Notes: generated by a model from the sequence alone, not told the origin. Shown: positions 41,938 to 53,379, numbered from the stretch's first letter. The stretch: DNA of 64,000 nt from Gammaproteobacteria bacterium (GCA_002725995.1 PBRQ01000017.1:115844-179843), one strand, 5' to 3'. A program made the numbers and translations.

Positions 41938-43044
41938 CTATAGCATCATTGGGCTGATAACATAGCAAGAGTTTATATCATCAGGGTCAGTCAATAAACA
42001 AGCGCTATTCGCATCGGTGAACTCCATGCGCACACTTTCTCCCTTTAGAATAGTCAAGGTCTCTATCAGATAGCCGACATTGAAGCCTATATCCAATGGT
42101 AACCCATCGTACTCGACCAAAACCGTTTCCTCTGCCTCCTCGAGGAATGGGTTATTTGCATGCATCCCCAATTTGCCTGGCTCTAGCACCAACCTCACAT
42201 TACGATACAACTCATTGGAAAGAATCGCTGTACGACTAAGCGCTTCCTTTACTAGTAGTCGATTACCCACTACGACCTTGTCTCCCCCCTCAGGAATAGC
42301 CCTGGTGTAATCTGGGTAGGTGGCATCGATCAACTTGGTCGTGAGCGTTGTCTGGGCACAGTGGGCCTGCATATGATTGCTTGAAAATCTCATCTCTACA
42401 TTCAGATCACCGCCACCCTGCACAAGTCTTGAAAGCTCATTCACTCCCTTGCGCGGTATTATGAACTGCTCGCTTGACCCGGCCTCAACCTCATCAGCGT
42501 AGCTGGTAGCAAGCCGCTGACCATTAGTGGCTACGCACCTCACCAGGTTGCCTTCCACCTGGAGCAACAACCCATTGAAAAAGTAGCGGACATCCTGCTG
42601 CGCCAGAGCGAAGCTTGTTTTATCCAGTAGCTGACGCAGTGCGCCGGCGGCCAGATCGAAGGTCACATCGCTGGACTCCATCTCAACACTGGGGAAATCC
42701 AGTACCGGCAGTGTAGCGAGCTGCGACTTGAAGGTGCCGCTTTCTATGAAGAGCCTGCCTTCTCTTACATCACATTCAACACTAGCGGCCAGCGGTAAAC
42801 TTCGGAAAATGTCCAAAATTTTCCTTGCCGGTACAGTGATTTCCCCGACTTTATCGCAACCGAATGTTTTAGTTCGTGCGATTAGTTCTACTTCCTGATC
42901 AGTACCAGTCAAACTTAGGGTGTCTTTTTCTACGGCTAGCAGCAAATTCGACAGTATTGGCAAGGTCTGCTTGCGCTCTACTACACTACTCACGACCTGT
43001 AATGGCTCTAGCAGCGCTTCACGATCTATAGAAAACTTCATCAA
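41938..43044 (-). CDS. dnaN: second DNA polymerase III beta sliding clamp, dnaA-proximal copy
   Basis: 368 aa (or 367 from the second Met). Full three-domain clamp: SIDREALLEPLQVVSSVVERKQTLPIL, LTGTDQEVELI, QDVRYFFNGLLL, NNPFLEEAEETVLVEYDG. It differs from the recF-proximal copy at cleft positions: TNGQRLAT instead of TDGHRLA, YPDYTRAIP instead of FPEYERVIP, and C-terminal ISPMML instead of VMPMKL. No truncation or frameshift, so it looks functional. It occupies the usual dnaN place, 84 bp after dnaA. Two tandem clamps are unusual. Confidence 0.93.
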   Translation of the reverse strand: MMKFSIDREALLEPLQVVSSVVERKQTLPILSNLLLAVEKDTLSLTGTDQEVELIARTKTFGCDKVGEITVPARKILDIFRSLPLAASVECDVREGRLFIESGTFKSQLATLPVLDFPSVEMESSDVTFDLAAGALRQLLDKTSFALAQQDVRYFFNGLLLQVEGNLVRCVATNGQRLATSYADEVEAGSSEQFIIPRKGVNELSRLVQGGGDLNVEMRFSSNHMQAHCAQTTLTTKLIDATYPDYTRAIPEGGDKVVVGNRLLVKEALSRTAILSNELYRNVRLVLEPGKLGMHANNPFLEEAEETVLVEYDGLPLDIGFNVGYLIETLTILKGESVRMEFTDANSACLLTDPDDINSCYVISPMML

Positions 43045-43128
43045 CTGGTTCTTGTGCGGATTCTAGTATCTAGCGGCCTGTCCAGGGCGGCCCATTCCAT
43101 CGTAAATGATTGTTTTATATAACTATAA

Positions 43129-44457
43129 TCAGGCCGTCAGTAAGCGCAACAAATTACGATAGTCTTCGTTGATCCCCGGATTACTTTCCCTAAGCTCATC
43201 AATTTTTCGGCAGGCATGCAGTACCGTTGTATGGTCCCTGCCGCCAAAGGAATCTCCAATCTCCGGCAAACTGTGGTTTGTCAGTTTCTTCGCCAGCGCC
43301 ATCGCCAGCTGTCGCGGTCTAGCGACAGAACGATTTCGCCTCTTTGATAGAAGATCAGCAATCCGGATTTTGTAATAGTCCGCCACCGTCTTCTGAATAT
43401 TGTCTATGCCTACCTGCCTGTCCTGGATGGCAATAAGGTCCCGCAACGACTCTCGTACCTGCTCGATAGAGATTTGACGGTCAGTAAACCTGGCGTTGGC
43501 TATAACCCTTTTTAGCGCTCCCTCCAGCTCTCGTACGTTTGACCTAATTCTCTCTGCGATAAAAAAAGCCGGATCATGCGGTAGAACCGTCTGGTCCAGT
43601 TCTGCTTTCTTCATCAGTATCGCTACTCTGGTCTCAAGCTCCGGTGGTTCAACTGCCGCCGTCATACCCCAAACAAAACGGCTTTCCAGCCTCTCCTCGA
43701 GCCCCTGGATCTCTTTGGGATAGCGATCACAGGTCAGAACAATTTGTCTACTGTCTTCCTGTAATCTGTTAAAAACATGGAAGAACTCTTCCTGGGACTT
43801 GGATCCTTTGGCCAGGAACTGAATATCATCCATAAGCAACACATCGACAGACCGATAGTACTGGGTGAAATCTGGCATGGCTCCATGCTCTATCGCCCGA
43901 ACCATATCTTCCATAAATCGCTGGGAATACATGTAGGCGACTTTAAGATTAGGGTGTTTTTCAATGATGGAATTACCCACAGCATGCATCAGGTGGGTCT
44001 TTCCCAATCCTGAGCCGCCGTACAACAGCAAGGGGTTGTAGGAGGCTCCACCGACGTTTTCTGACACCTGCATCGCAGCTGCCCTTGCCATTTCATTTGA
44101 ACTGCCGGCCACGAAAGTATCAAAAGTGAAGTTATTGTTCAGCTCAAGGAGGGGGTAAAAATTCTCCCTGGCCGCTAGGCTGTTGCCCTCCACTTCCTGT
44201 CTATCGGCTTTGACGCCCCGGGTGCTGCTACCAATCTCCAGGTTTACCTCTTTGGACCCCTGTCCTTCTAACAACTCCCTAATCCGGTTCAAAAACTGAT
44301 CGTTAACTCGATCACGAATATACCTATTTGGAGCCAGTAAAGTGACGTTAGAATCGCCAGCAGTCACCTGTAGCGGCTTAATCCATGTATTGTATTGTTG
44401 TGAAGATAGTTCATCTTCAAGAATTTGCAGACATTTCTGCCAGATAATAGCCGCCAC
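43129..44457 (-). CDS. dnaA: chromosomal replication initiator DnaA
   Basis: 442 aa. Domain [26 protein letters not shown], a short linker (domain II), AAA+ domain III with Walker [19 protein letters not shown], Walker [14 protein letters not shown] and the box VII Arg region, and domain IV with the DnaA-box recognition helix [15 protein letters not shown]. The linker is short compared with E. coli (467 aa) or Pseudomonas (about 514 aa). Transcribed away from oriC. Confidence 0.97.
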   Translation of the reverse strand: MAAIIWQKCLQILEDELSSQQYNTWIKPLQVTAGDSNVTLLAPNRYIRDRVNDQFLNRIRELLEGQGSKEVNLEIGSSTRGVKADRQEVEGNSLAARENFYPLLELNNNFTFDTFVAGSSNEMARAAAMQVSENVGGASYNPLLLYGGSGLGKTHLMHAVGNSIIEKHPNLKVAYMYSQRFMEDMVRAIEHGAMPDFTQYYRSVDVLLMDDIQFLAKGSKSQEEFFHVFNRLQEDSRQIVLTCDRYPKEIQGLEERLESRFVWGMTAAVEPPELETRVAILMKKAELDQTVLPHDPAFFIAERIRSNVRELEGALKRVIANARFTDRQISIEQVRESLRDLIAIQDRQVGIDNIQKTVADYYKIRIADLLSKRRNRSVARPRQLAMALAKKLTNHSLPEIGDSFGGRDHTTVLHACRKIDELRESNPGINEDYRNLLRLLTA

Positions 44458-44716
44458 AGAACCCTCGCTTTTAGCTTTGTTTTTATGACTTTATTTGTAA
44501 AAACTTGACTTTCTCTAGGCCGCTTCTGGATATATCGCGAACCAGTGTAAAGAAGTTATTTACTATCTATTCTTCTTTGTTTTCAGCTTTGAATACTAAC
44601 GCCTTTGACCGCCTTAAGCCAAGTGCTGGTAGAAAAAATTAGCGTTAAAAAGCTATATTTTTCAATAATTTATACATAAACACGGTCAATAATTAGTTGT
44701 TAACCTGTTAGCAACC

Positions 44717-44725
44717 TGTGCATAA
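44717..44725 (-). promoter_or_regulatory. DnaA box
   Basis: TGTGCATAA, the reverse complement of TTATGCACA, a perfect match to TTATNCACA. Confidence 0.8.
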
Positions 44726-44755
44726 AAATCAACAACCTACCCCCTGGCACCCTGC

Positions 44756-44764
44756 TGTGGATAA
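44756..44764 (-). promoter_or_regulatory. DnaA box (strong consensus)
   Basis: TGTGGATAA, the reverse complement of TTATCCACA, identical to the highest-affinity E. coli R1/R4 type box. It has the same orientation as the box 39 bp to its left. Confidence 0.88.
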
Positions 44765-44784
44765 TGGGTCTCTTTGTGCCCAAC

Positions 44785-44793
44785 ATATACACA
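44785..44793 (+). promoter_or_regulatory. DnaA box-like sequence
   Basis: ATATACACA matches TTATNCACA except for the first base and is in the opposite orientation to the two strong boxes. A further weak match is TTATACATA at 44670-44678. Confidence 0.45.
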
Positions 44794-44851
44794 CCCCGTA
44801 GACCGAGAATACACAAATCACCACCAGCGTTATGGGGCCGCTAACTCATTG

Positions 44852-44873
44852 AAATACTAACTAAATACTAACT
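44852..44873 (+). repeat. 11-bp tandem repeat in oriC
   Basis: AAATACTAACT occurs twice head to tail (44852-44862 and 44863-44873), just before CTAGTCCACA and the AT-rich stretch at 44890-44945. The opposite strand reads as repeated TTAG/TAT triplets reminiscent of DnaA-trio elements next to the unwinding region. Confidence 0.75.
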
Positions 44874-44988
44874 AGTCCACAGAAAGAAGTAGCTTAATAA
44901 AAACAACAACAATAAGTTTTATATATAGTTAAATAATATTAAGAGCTTGTTGCGATCACAAGCTTATGGTGCAAAATGAATTGTCTGA

Positions 44989-45017
44989 TTGACTGTAATT
45001 CAGTTCTTCATTAGAAT
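44989..45017 (+). promoter_or_regulatory. sigma-70 promoter for rpmH-rnpA
   Basis: TTGACT (44989-44994), a 17-bp spacer, and TAGAAT (45012-45017). One mismatch per hexamer from TTGACA/TATAAT. The transcript would start at about 45024 and give a leader of about 34 nt before the rpmH ATG at 45058. Confidence 0.75.
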
Positions 45018-45057
45018 CGCGGCTCCTTTTTAGACCCAACCTGACTGGTACAGACAA

Positions 45058-45192
45058 ATGAAGAGAACTTTCCAACCAAGTAATTTGAAAAGAAAGCGAA
45101 GGCATGGATTCCGTTCCAGAATGTCCACCAAGGCTGGCCGTCTGGTATTAAAGAGACGAAGAGCTAAGGGTCGCAAAGTACTCTCAGCTTAA
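45058..45192 (+). CDS. rpmH: 50S ribosomal protein L34
   Basis: 44 aa, extremely basic. [20 protein letters not shown] and the C-terminal [12 protein letters not shown] are family-perfect. It is the first gene on the right side of oriC, with a good sigma-70 promoter 41 bp upstream. rnpA follows after 24 bp. Confidence 0.97.
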   Translation: MKRTFQPSNLKRKRRHGFRSRMSTKAGRLVLKRRRAKGRKVLSA

Positions 45193-45216
45193 GTTTTTGC
45201 TTAGCGGGCATGATAG

Positions 45217-45588
45217 ATGGCCGACCAGGGTTTCCCTACCTCGAAAAAGCTAAACAATTCCAAAGAATTTGAAGCAGTTTTCCAATCTAACCCGTTTCGG
45301 GTCAGTACGGCTGAAATTCTTTTACTCGTCCGCAGGAACAATGTGAAACATAATAGATTGGGAATGGTCGTAGCAAAGAGAAATACTGCTAAAGCTACAA
45401 GTAGAAACAGGCTGAAGAGGCTCATAAGAGAAACTTTCAGAAAAGTATCACCTGCTTCACTTGATATCGTGGTTTTGACTAGGTCAGGAATTAACAAAAA
45501 ATCAAATCAGGTTCTTAACAGGAAACTGCTGGACGCATTTGCATCTATTGTGGAAAAGTCCGATCAGCAAACAGTGATTGAAACATGA
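45217..45588 (+). CDS. rnpA: ribonuclease P protein component
   Basis: 123 aa, the protein partner of RNase P RNA in tRNA 5' maturation. The basic signature NRLGMVVAKRNTAKATSRNRLKRLIRE contains the RNR motif (R-N-R-x-K-R). N-terminal LNNSKEFEAVFQSNPFR is typical. It overlaps yidD by 4 bases and lies downstream of rpmH as in nearly all bacteria. Confidence 0.94.
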   Translation: MADQGFPTSKKLNNSKEFEAVFQSNPFRVSTAEILLLVRRNNVKHNRLGMVVAKRNTAKATSRNRLKRLIRETFRKVSPASLDIVVLTRSGINKKSNQVLNRKLLDAFASIVEKSDQQTVIET

Positions 45589-45818
45589 AGGTCTTTCTTC
45601 TAAAGCTAATTTGGTTGTACCAGGCGACCCTGAGTGGTTTCCTGGGCCAGCGATGTCGGTTTTACCCCAGTTGCTCTGAATACGCGAGTGAATCGATTAC
45701 CAGGTTTGGCGTTCTCTCCGGCAGTGGCCTGGCGATTAAGCGCGTGTGCAGGTGTCATCCATTTGACCGGGGTGGAGTTGATCTGGTGCCAGACTTAGCT
45801 AGTGAAGAGCGGGAGTAG
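45585..45818 (+). CDS. yidD: membrane protein insertion efficiency factor YidD
   Basis: 77 aa. Amphipathic N-terminal helix (LLKLIWLYQATLSGFLG) and the family core CRFYPSCSEYASESI followed by RVCRCHPFDRGGVDLVP, with three conserved cysteines. It assists YidC in membrane-protein insertion at the inner membrane. Coupled to rnpA by a 4-base overlap; yidC starts 2 bases after its stop. Confidence 0.94.
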   Translation: MKVFLLKLIWLYQATLSGFLGQRCRFYPSCSEYASESITRFGVLSGSGLAIKRVCRCHPFDRGGVDLVPDLASEERE

Positions 45819-45820
45819 TA

Positions 45821-47497
45821 GTGGATATTCAGAGAATAGTAATTCTCCTAGGACTGGCAGTCACTTCCTATCTACTTATTCTAGCCTGGAATGACGATTA
45901 TGGCAGCAACATTGATCCTCTCGAACCAACTGTTATCGACGAAACATCAAACCTATCGATACCTATGGATGACTTGCCAGAAGCAGTAGTATCGGATGAT
46001 ATACCTGATGTAATTCCAGAGGCAGAGGTTGACGCTATAAGAACAGATATGCCCCGAAAACTGAGTGCACGCCATAATATTTTGGTTAGAACGGATGTGC
46101 TTGATATCACTATAGATTTGCAGGGCGGTGATATAGTCCGTGTTGCCCTACCTTCCTATCCGGTAGCACTGGACACGCCTAATGTGCCGTTTTTGCTTGT
46201 TGATCCGAAAAACTCGTATGCCGCTCAGAGTGGGTTGATTGGCCCAGACGGATTAGATAAGTCAGGAAAAAGACCACTATATACCACTACACAAAGTCAT
46301 TATGAACTAGATGGAAATGAACAGCTGAAAGTTGATCTAAATTATCGTACTGAAGCTGGTGTTTACATTACAAAACAGTTTCTTTTCAAGCAGGGAGACT
46401 ATCTTGTAGAGGTTAAGTATCTTGTTGAAAACCAGTCAGATACAGACCTGCAGGTATCGTTTTTTTCCCAGATAAAGAGGGACGGACAAGAGCCCAAAAA
46501 TGTAGATAGTAACAGTATGGGTTTACAACCATTCATTGGTGGTGCGGTTAGATCACATGATGAACTTTATAAGAAACTTAGTTTTGACGACATAGCTGAC
46601 GAAAACTACAAGGCGAAAATCACTGGTGGTTATGTGGCTTTGGTTCAGCACTATTTTGTCAGTGCCTGGATACCATCTAGAGAGACAGAGGTCTCTTATC
46701 AGGTGAGGAAACTCGCCAATCAGGATATCTACTTGTTCGGTTTTACCACGCCTATGGTAACCATTCCAATGAACAAGACCGAGCAGATAGGAGCGCATTA
46801 CTACGTCGGACCAAAAGATCAGTACAGGTTGGAACAAATTGCCGAAGGTCTTAATTTAACGGTGGATTACGGTTTTCTATGGTGGTTGGCGCAACCACTT
46901 TTTTACCTGTTAACGCTTATTCACGGAGTGTTTAACAACTGGGGTGTAGCGATTATTCTGCTTACTGTTATTGTAAAGACTTTGTTATTTCCCTTGTCCG
47001 CAGCCAGTTTTAAGTCCATGGCTAAGATGCGTAAGCTGCAACCGGAAATGGTACGCTTGAAGGAAAGGTATGGCGATGACAAGCAACAGTTCTCGCAGGC
47101 CATGATGGAATTGTATAAGAAGGAAGGAGCTAATCCGTTGGGAGGATGCTTTCCCATTCTTCTGCAAATGCCGGTATTTCTGGCTCTATACTGGACATTA
47201 ATGGAAAGCGTTGAACTACGACAGGCGCCCTTTGCTTTATGGATTGATGATCTATCAGTAATGGATCCATATTTTGTTTTACCCATACTAATGGGTATTT
47301 CAATGTACCTTACGCAAATGCTACAGCCAGAACCCCCTGATCCGGTTCAGGCTAAAGTCTTCAAAATGATGCCGATCATGTTCACCTTCTTTTTCCTTTG
47401 GTTCCCTTCTGGTTTGGTTCTCTACTGGTTGGTTAACAATATACTTTCCATAATGCAGCAGTGGTTTGTAACCCGACAGATCGAAAAGGGTAGTTAG
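45821..47497 (+). CDS. yidC: membrane protein insertase YidC
   Basis: 558 aa from GTG 45821. One N-terminal transmembrane helix (IVILLGLAVTSYLLILAW), a large periplasmic beta-sandwich (about residues 40-340), then the conserved insertase core of five helices. The positively charged groove Arg may lie in the segment starting KTLLFPLSAASFKSMAKMRKL; C1 loop QPEMVRLKERYGDDKQ; PILLQMPVFLALYWTLMESVELR; C-terminal PSGLVLYWLVNNILSIMQQW. Together with SecYEG it inserts membrane proteins, including ATP synthase c subunit encoded at 54711. Confidence 0.95.
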   Translation: MDIQRIVILLGLAVTSYLLILAWNDDYGSNIDPLEPTVIDETSNLSIPMDDLPEAVVSDDIPDVIPEAEVDAIRTDMPRKLSARHNILVRTDVLDITIDLQGGDIVRVALPSYPVALDTPNVPFLLVDPKNSYAAQSGLIGPDGLDKSGKRPLYTTTQSHYELDGNEQLKVDLNYRTEAGVYITKQFLFKQGDYLVEVKYLVENQSDTDLQVSFFSQIKRDGQEPKNVDSNSMGLQPFIGGAVRSHDELYKKLSFDDIADENYKAKITGGYVALVQHYFVSAWIPSRETEVSYQVRKLANQDIYLFGFTTPMVTIPMNKTEQIGAHYYVGPKDQYRLEQIAEGLNLTVDYGFLWWLAQPLFYLLTLIHGVFNNWGVAIILLTVIVKTLLFPLSAASFKSMAKMRKLQPEMVRLKERYGDDKQQFSQAMMELYKKEGANPLGGCFPILLQMPVFLALYWTLMESVELRQAPFALWIDDLSVMDPYFVLPILMGISMYLTQMLQPEPPDPVQAKVFKMMPIMFTFFFLWFPSGLVLYWLVNNILSIMQQWFVTRQIEKGS

Positions 47498-47509
47498 AGG
47501 CAGGCAGGG

Positions 47510-48883
47510 ATGAGCGAGAAACCCCCTGTTATAGAGGATACGATAGTAGCACAGGCCACTCCGCCCGGCAGAGGCGGAATCGGCGTAGTAAGACTGTCGG
47601 GGGACAGGGTTCAGAATATCTGTCAAGCCATAACAGGATTGTTACCAGAACCTAGATTTGCTTCTATCAGCAATTTTATTGATAGTGACGAATCAGTTAT
47701 TGATAGAGGGTTGGTAATATATTTCCCGAAACCAGCATCCTTTACCGGCGAGCATGTTCTCGAATTGCATGGCCATGGTGGACCGGTAGTTATGAAATTG
47801 CTGATCGACAGATGCCAGCAGTTAGGCGCGAGGATAGCAGCTCCAGGAGAGTTTTCGGAAAGAGCTTTTCTAAACGGTAAAATTGACCTCTCTCAGGCCG
47901 AAGCAATAGCGGATTTGATAGACAGTGCTAGCAAAGCAGCCGCTAAAAGTGCAGTACGATCAATGCAGGGAGAGTTCTCAAAACGAATCGAAAAATTGAC
48001 TGAGAACGTCACACTGCTAAGAATGTATGTTGAAGCAGCCATAGATTTTCCAGAGGAAGAAATAGATTTTCTTGGGAACAAGAAAGTGCAGGGTATGTTG
48101 GAAAGCATTCTTGCTGAATTTGATGATGTTACTAAAAGAGCAACCCAGGGCGCGCTGTTGAGAGAGGGGGCTAGCCTGGTTCTAGCGGGCCGACCTAACG
48201 CTGGAAAATCAAGCCTTATGAATTCACTCACCGGCAAAGAAGTGTCAATTGTTACTAATATAGCTGGAACAACAAGAGATATAGTCGACAACTATATTCA
48301 TCTTGATGGTTTACCGCTTCGGCTAATTGATACTGCAGGGCTGCATACAGCCGGTGATGTTATAGAGATTGAAGGTGTAAAGCGCGCGCATAGTGAAATC
48401 AGGAACGCAGACCATGTGATTCTTATAGTCGATTGTTTTGCTCACAGGGGAGAAATAGCAGCAGCGACGGAAGAACTGCGTGGTGAAGTGCCAGGTGAAA
48501 TACCGGTAACGGTTGTCGTCAATAAGATAGACCTAAATCAGGAATGGCAACAGGAAGTCGATGCTGTACCAGAGGACTGGATACCAGTCTCCGCCAAGAC
48601 AGGAGAGGGAATGAAGAGTCTTAGGGGGCACCTAAAACAGGCACTAGGCTTCATCACAGTTGAGGGAGGAACCTTCATAGCGAGGGCCCGTCATTTGGAT
48701 GCGCTGACCAGGGCAAGGGCCAGCATCGAGACAGGAGAAAGACAGCTCATGGAAGCTGGGGCCGGAGAACTACTGGCCGAAGAACTAAAGTTGTGTCAGC
48801 AGGCACTTGGTGAAATCACGGGAATATTTACCAGTGACGACCTGCTCGGTATGATTTTTTCCAGTTTCTGTATAGGAAAATGA
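47510..48883 (+). CDS. mnmE: tRNA modification GTPase MnmE
   Basis: 457 aa. N-terminal tetrahydrofolate-binding domain (IVAQATPPGRGGIGVVRLSG), helical domain, and an inserted G domain with GRPNAGKSSLMNSL, DTAGLHTAGD and NKIDLN. It ends in FCIGK with the conserved catalytic Cys. With MnmG it makes cmnm5U34 in tRNA anticodons. mnmG follows after 142 bp, in which I recognised no other gene or signal. Confidence 0.95.
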   Translation: MSEKPPVIEDTIVAQATPPGRGGIGVVRLSGDRVQNICQAITGLLPEPRFASISNFIDSDESVIDRGLVIYFPKPASFTGEHVLELHGHGGPVVMKLLIDRCQQLGARIAAPGEFSERAFLNGKIDLSQAEAIADLIDSASKAAAKSAVRSMQGEFSKRIEKLTENVTLLRMYVEAAIDFPEEEIDFLGNKKVQGMLESILAEFDDVTKRATQGALLREGASLVLAGRPNAGKSSLMNSLTGKEVSIVTNIAGTTRDIVDNYIHLDGLPLRLIDTAGLHTAGDVIEIEGVKRAHSEIRNADHVILIVDCFAHRGEIAAATEELRGEVPGEIPVTVVVNKIDLNQEWQQEVDAVPEDWIPVSAKTGEGMKSLRGHLKQALGFITVEGGTFIARARHLDALTRARASIETGERQLMEAGAGELLAEELKLCQQALGEITGIFTSDDLLGMIFSSFCIGK

Positions 48884-49025
48884 TTGAGCCCTCAGGTTCT
48901 GGCAAGTACCAGCAACTGTTCCTTGGACGCGGGAAGCTTCGCACATGGACATCTCCACTCTCAATCGTATACTGCGTCCTCTTTTCTCTATTTAAATGGC
49001 TTGGCGGCTGTTTGCCTGACATGGC

Positions 49026-50941
<1,916 letters not shown>

Positions 50942-50945
<4 letters not shown>

Positions 50946-51583
50946 AGGTAGCTGACCTAATTCAGACTGGGTTGGATCATTTTTCATTTACGTTTGGGGA
51001 TGATGTTGTTTCCAAGTCAACCGCATTCATCGAACAGTTGTGCAGATGGAATCAGGTGTACAACCTGACGGCTGTCCAGGCACCGGAGAAAATGGTCGTG
51101 CAGCACCTACTGGATTCGTTGTCGATAGCGCCCTTTATAGGGGGTAGTAGCATCATAGATGTTGGTAGTGGTGCAGGTTTGCCGGGTATCCCGCTGGCGA
51201 TACTCTATCCGGCCAAAAACTTTATACTGCTGGACTCGAATGGAAAAAAGACACGCTTCATGACGCAGGCTGTGATTGATCTTGAACTGGAAAATGTTGC
51301 CGTAGTGCAGGAAAGAGTAGAGCAATACCAAGGTAAGAAATTTGACCATGTGCTGTGCAGAGCCTTTGCATCACTGGAAACTATTGCAGATAGTGTGTCA
51401 CACCTACTTCGAACTCAGGGAAATGTTCTGGCGATGAAGGGCAAACAAGACCATGACACTGAGCTCGGGCTGGACGCTTGCTTGCAGGTGAGCCGGGTGA
51501 TTCCTATTGAAGTGCCGTTGCTTGGGGCTGAGAGATGCCTGGTGGAACTTAAGTATCGAGAAACTAGAGTATCGAGAGGCTAG
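50942..51583 (+). CDS. rsmG: 16S rRNA m7G527 methyltransferase RsmG
   Basis: 213 aa Rossmann-fold methyltransferase. SAM loop [15 protein letters not shown], upstream [21 protein letters not shown], and the conserved [15 protein letters not shown] and [10 protein letters not shown]. In E. coli loss gives low-level streptomycin resistance. It starts within the end of mnmG and its stop abuts parA. Confidence 0.94.
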
Positions 51584-52375
51584 ATGAGTATTGTACTGGC
51601 AGTTGCCAACCAGAAGGGTGGAGTCGGCAAAACCACCACCAGCGTTAATCTGGCAGCTTCCCTGGCCGCAATGAAAAGAAGAGTCCTGCTGGTAGACCTG
51701 GATCCCCAGGGGAATGCCACCATGGGTAGTGGCATAGACAAGCGTGATGTTGAAAGCTCTGTGTATGAAGTCCTGCTTGGTATAAGACCGATCCTTGAAG
51801 CCAGAATTGATGCCGAAGCAGCGGGCTATGATCTGCTTGCGGCCAACGCAGAGTTAACCGGCGCTGAGATCGAACTGCTGGATATGGAGGAAAGGGAATT
51901 TTGTCTAAAGAAATCGGTCGATGCCATAAGAGAGAGATATGACTTTATCATTATAGACTGTCCACCATCCTTGAGTTTACTGACGGTCAATGGCCTGGTT
52001 GCTGCAGATGGTGTCGTGATACCGATGCAATGTGAGTACTATGCTCTTGAAGGATTGTCTGCTTTGATCGACACAATTGACAGAATTACCATGCAGCTTA
52101 ATCCAAATTTGTATATAGAGGGCATTATTCGAACCATGTACGACCCAAGAAACAGCCTAACCCGTGAGGTATCTGCCCAGTTGCTGGAACATTTTAGCGA
52201 TAAGGTTTATCGCACTGTAATTCCTAGAAACGTGCGCCTTGCTGAAGCTCCGAGCTTTGGTATCCCGATACTTTTCTACGACAAACAGTCCAAGGGCTCG
52301 AAATCCTACCTGGCATTGGCAGGTGAAGTGGTACGGCGCCATGAAGTAAGTGCAAGGGGGCCGAATGCCGCCTAA
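51584..52375 (+). CDS. parA: chromosome-partitioning ATPase ParA (Soj)
   Basis: 263 aa deviant Walker A ATPase: VANQKGGVGKTTTSVNLAASL (K-G-G-V-G-K-T-T), LLVDLDPQGNATMG, and IIDCPPSLSLLT. It moves ParB-parS complexes apart over the nucleoid. Chromosomal type without an N-terminal DNA-binding domain. Starts immediately after the rsmG stop and overlaps parB by 11 bases. Confidence 0.95.
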   Translation: MSIVLAVANQKGGVGKTTTSVNLAASLAAMKRRVLLVDLDPQGNATMGSGIDKRDVESSVYEVLLGIRPILEARIDAEAAGYDLLAANAELTGAEIELLDMEEREFCLKKSVDAIRERYDFIIIDCPPSLSLLTVNGLVAADGVVIPMQCEYYALEGLSALIDTIDRITMQLNPNLYIEGIIRTMYDPRNSLTREVSAQLLEHFSDKVYRTVIPRNVRLAEAPSFGIPILFYDKQSKGSKSYLALAGEVVRRHEVSARGPNAA

Positions 52376-53237
52376 AAAGAGAGGGTTGGGCAAGGGACTT
52401 GATGTACTCCTTGGTCCCAAGACAAATGCTGCCGAGCCACGACAACTATTGAATGAAATACCGATCGAGTGGATAAGGCCAGGAAAATACCAGCCTCGTA
52501 AGAGCTTTGACGAGCAGGGTATTAGTGAATTGGCTGATTCAATCAGATCACAGGGCATGATGCAGCCCATCATTCTGCGGCAACTTGGCGAAGAAAGGTA
52601 CGAGATTATTGCCGGAGAGAGACGCTGGAGGGCTTCTCAGGTGGCGGGATTGGATAAAATTCCAGCCATTGTACGCGATGTTGATGATCGGTCAGCGGTT
52701 GCCATGTCACTGATCGAGAATATCCAGAGGGAAGATCTTAACCCCTGGGAAGAGTCTAGGGCCCTGCAGGGGTTGGCAGAAGAATTTGAACTGACGCACC
52801 AGCAGGTGGCCGAAGCCGTGGGTAAGAGTCGCAGCGCGGTTACGAACATGTTGCGCCTGGCGAACTTGACCCCGAGGGTGGTTCGCTTCCTAACGGCTGG
52901 GGAAATTGAAATGGGGCATGCGCGTGCCCTATTGAGCCTGGATGATGTACACCAGGAGCAGGTGGTGGCAGACATCGTGGAAGGGCATCTCAACGTGCGC
53001 CAGGCAGAAGAGCTGGTGAGGAAACTGCTCGCTAAAGGGGCGGGGGAACAGAAAAAGGAGATTAAGGAAAAAGGTGATGCTGATCTCCGTCAACTGCAGG
53101 AGAAGATCTCCCAAAAACTTGGACAACCTGTCGTTATTCGGCACACGGTAAAAGGCAGCGGCAAGCTAACTATCAGCTACAGCAGCTTGGATGAATTTGA
53201 TGGAATACTCGGTTTGTTCGGTGATTTGGATTTGTGA
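52365..53237 (+). CDS. parB: chromosome-partitioning protein ParB (Spo0J)
   Basis: 290 aa from ATG 52365 (MPPKKRGLGKGLDVLLG, the ParA-activating N-terminus); the frame is open 5 codons upstream. CTPase/ParB N-domain with GERRWRASQVAGL and ENIQREDLNPWEES, then a helix-turn-helix (THQQVAEAVGKSRSAVTNMLRLANL) that recognises parS, and a C-terminal dimerisation domain. Two parS-like sites lie in recF across oriC. Confidence 0.95.
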   Translation: MPPKKRGLGKGLDVLLGPKTNAAEPRQLLNEIPIEWIRPGKYQPRKSFDEQGISELADSIRSQGMMQPIILRQLGEERYEIIAGERRWRASQVAGLDKIPAIVRDVDDRSAVAMSLIENIQREDLNPWEESRALQGLAEEFELTHQQVAEAVGKSRSAVTNMLRLANLTPRVVRFLTAGEIEMGHARALLSLDDVHQEQVVADIVEGHLNVRQAEELVRKLLAKGAGEQKKEIKEKGDADLRQLQEKISQKLGQPVVIRHTVKGSGKLTISYSSLDEFDGILGLFGDLDL

Positions 53238-53379
53238 GAGCAGAATTACTCAAAATCCGATCTAATTGGAAAAAAAGAATCCAAATACGGCAAATTAGTA
53301 GCGGCTTAAGTTGAACGACTCACGGTAAATCTCTATACTCTGCTGCCGCGATAGACTTGCCGGTTAAAGCTTTGTTCTA

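Larger units (their letters stand above)
44458..45057. other. oriC: origin of replication oriC
   Basis: 600-bp AT-rich gap between divergent dnaA and rpmH, the conserved oriC position in pseudomonads. It contains two perfect 9-mer DnaA boxes (44717-44725, 44756-44764), near-matches at 44670-44678 and 44785-44793, an 11-bp tandem repeat at 44852-44873, and a very AT-rich stretch (44890-44945) suited for unwinding. Only one GATC was found, so SeqA/Dam-style control as in E. coli is unlikely. Gene orientation switches here: leftward genes to the left, rightward genes to the right. Confidence 0.88.

Noticed and set aside
44458..45057. Dam/SeqA-style GATC cluster in oriC
   Set aside because: Only one GATC was found in 600 bp, so no cluster exists.
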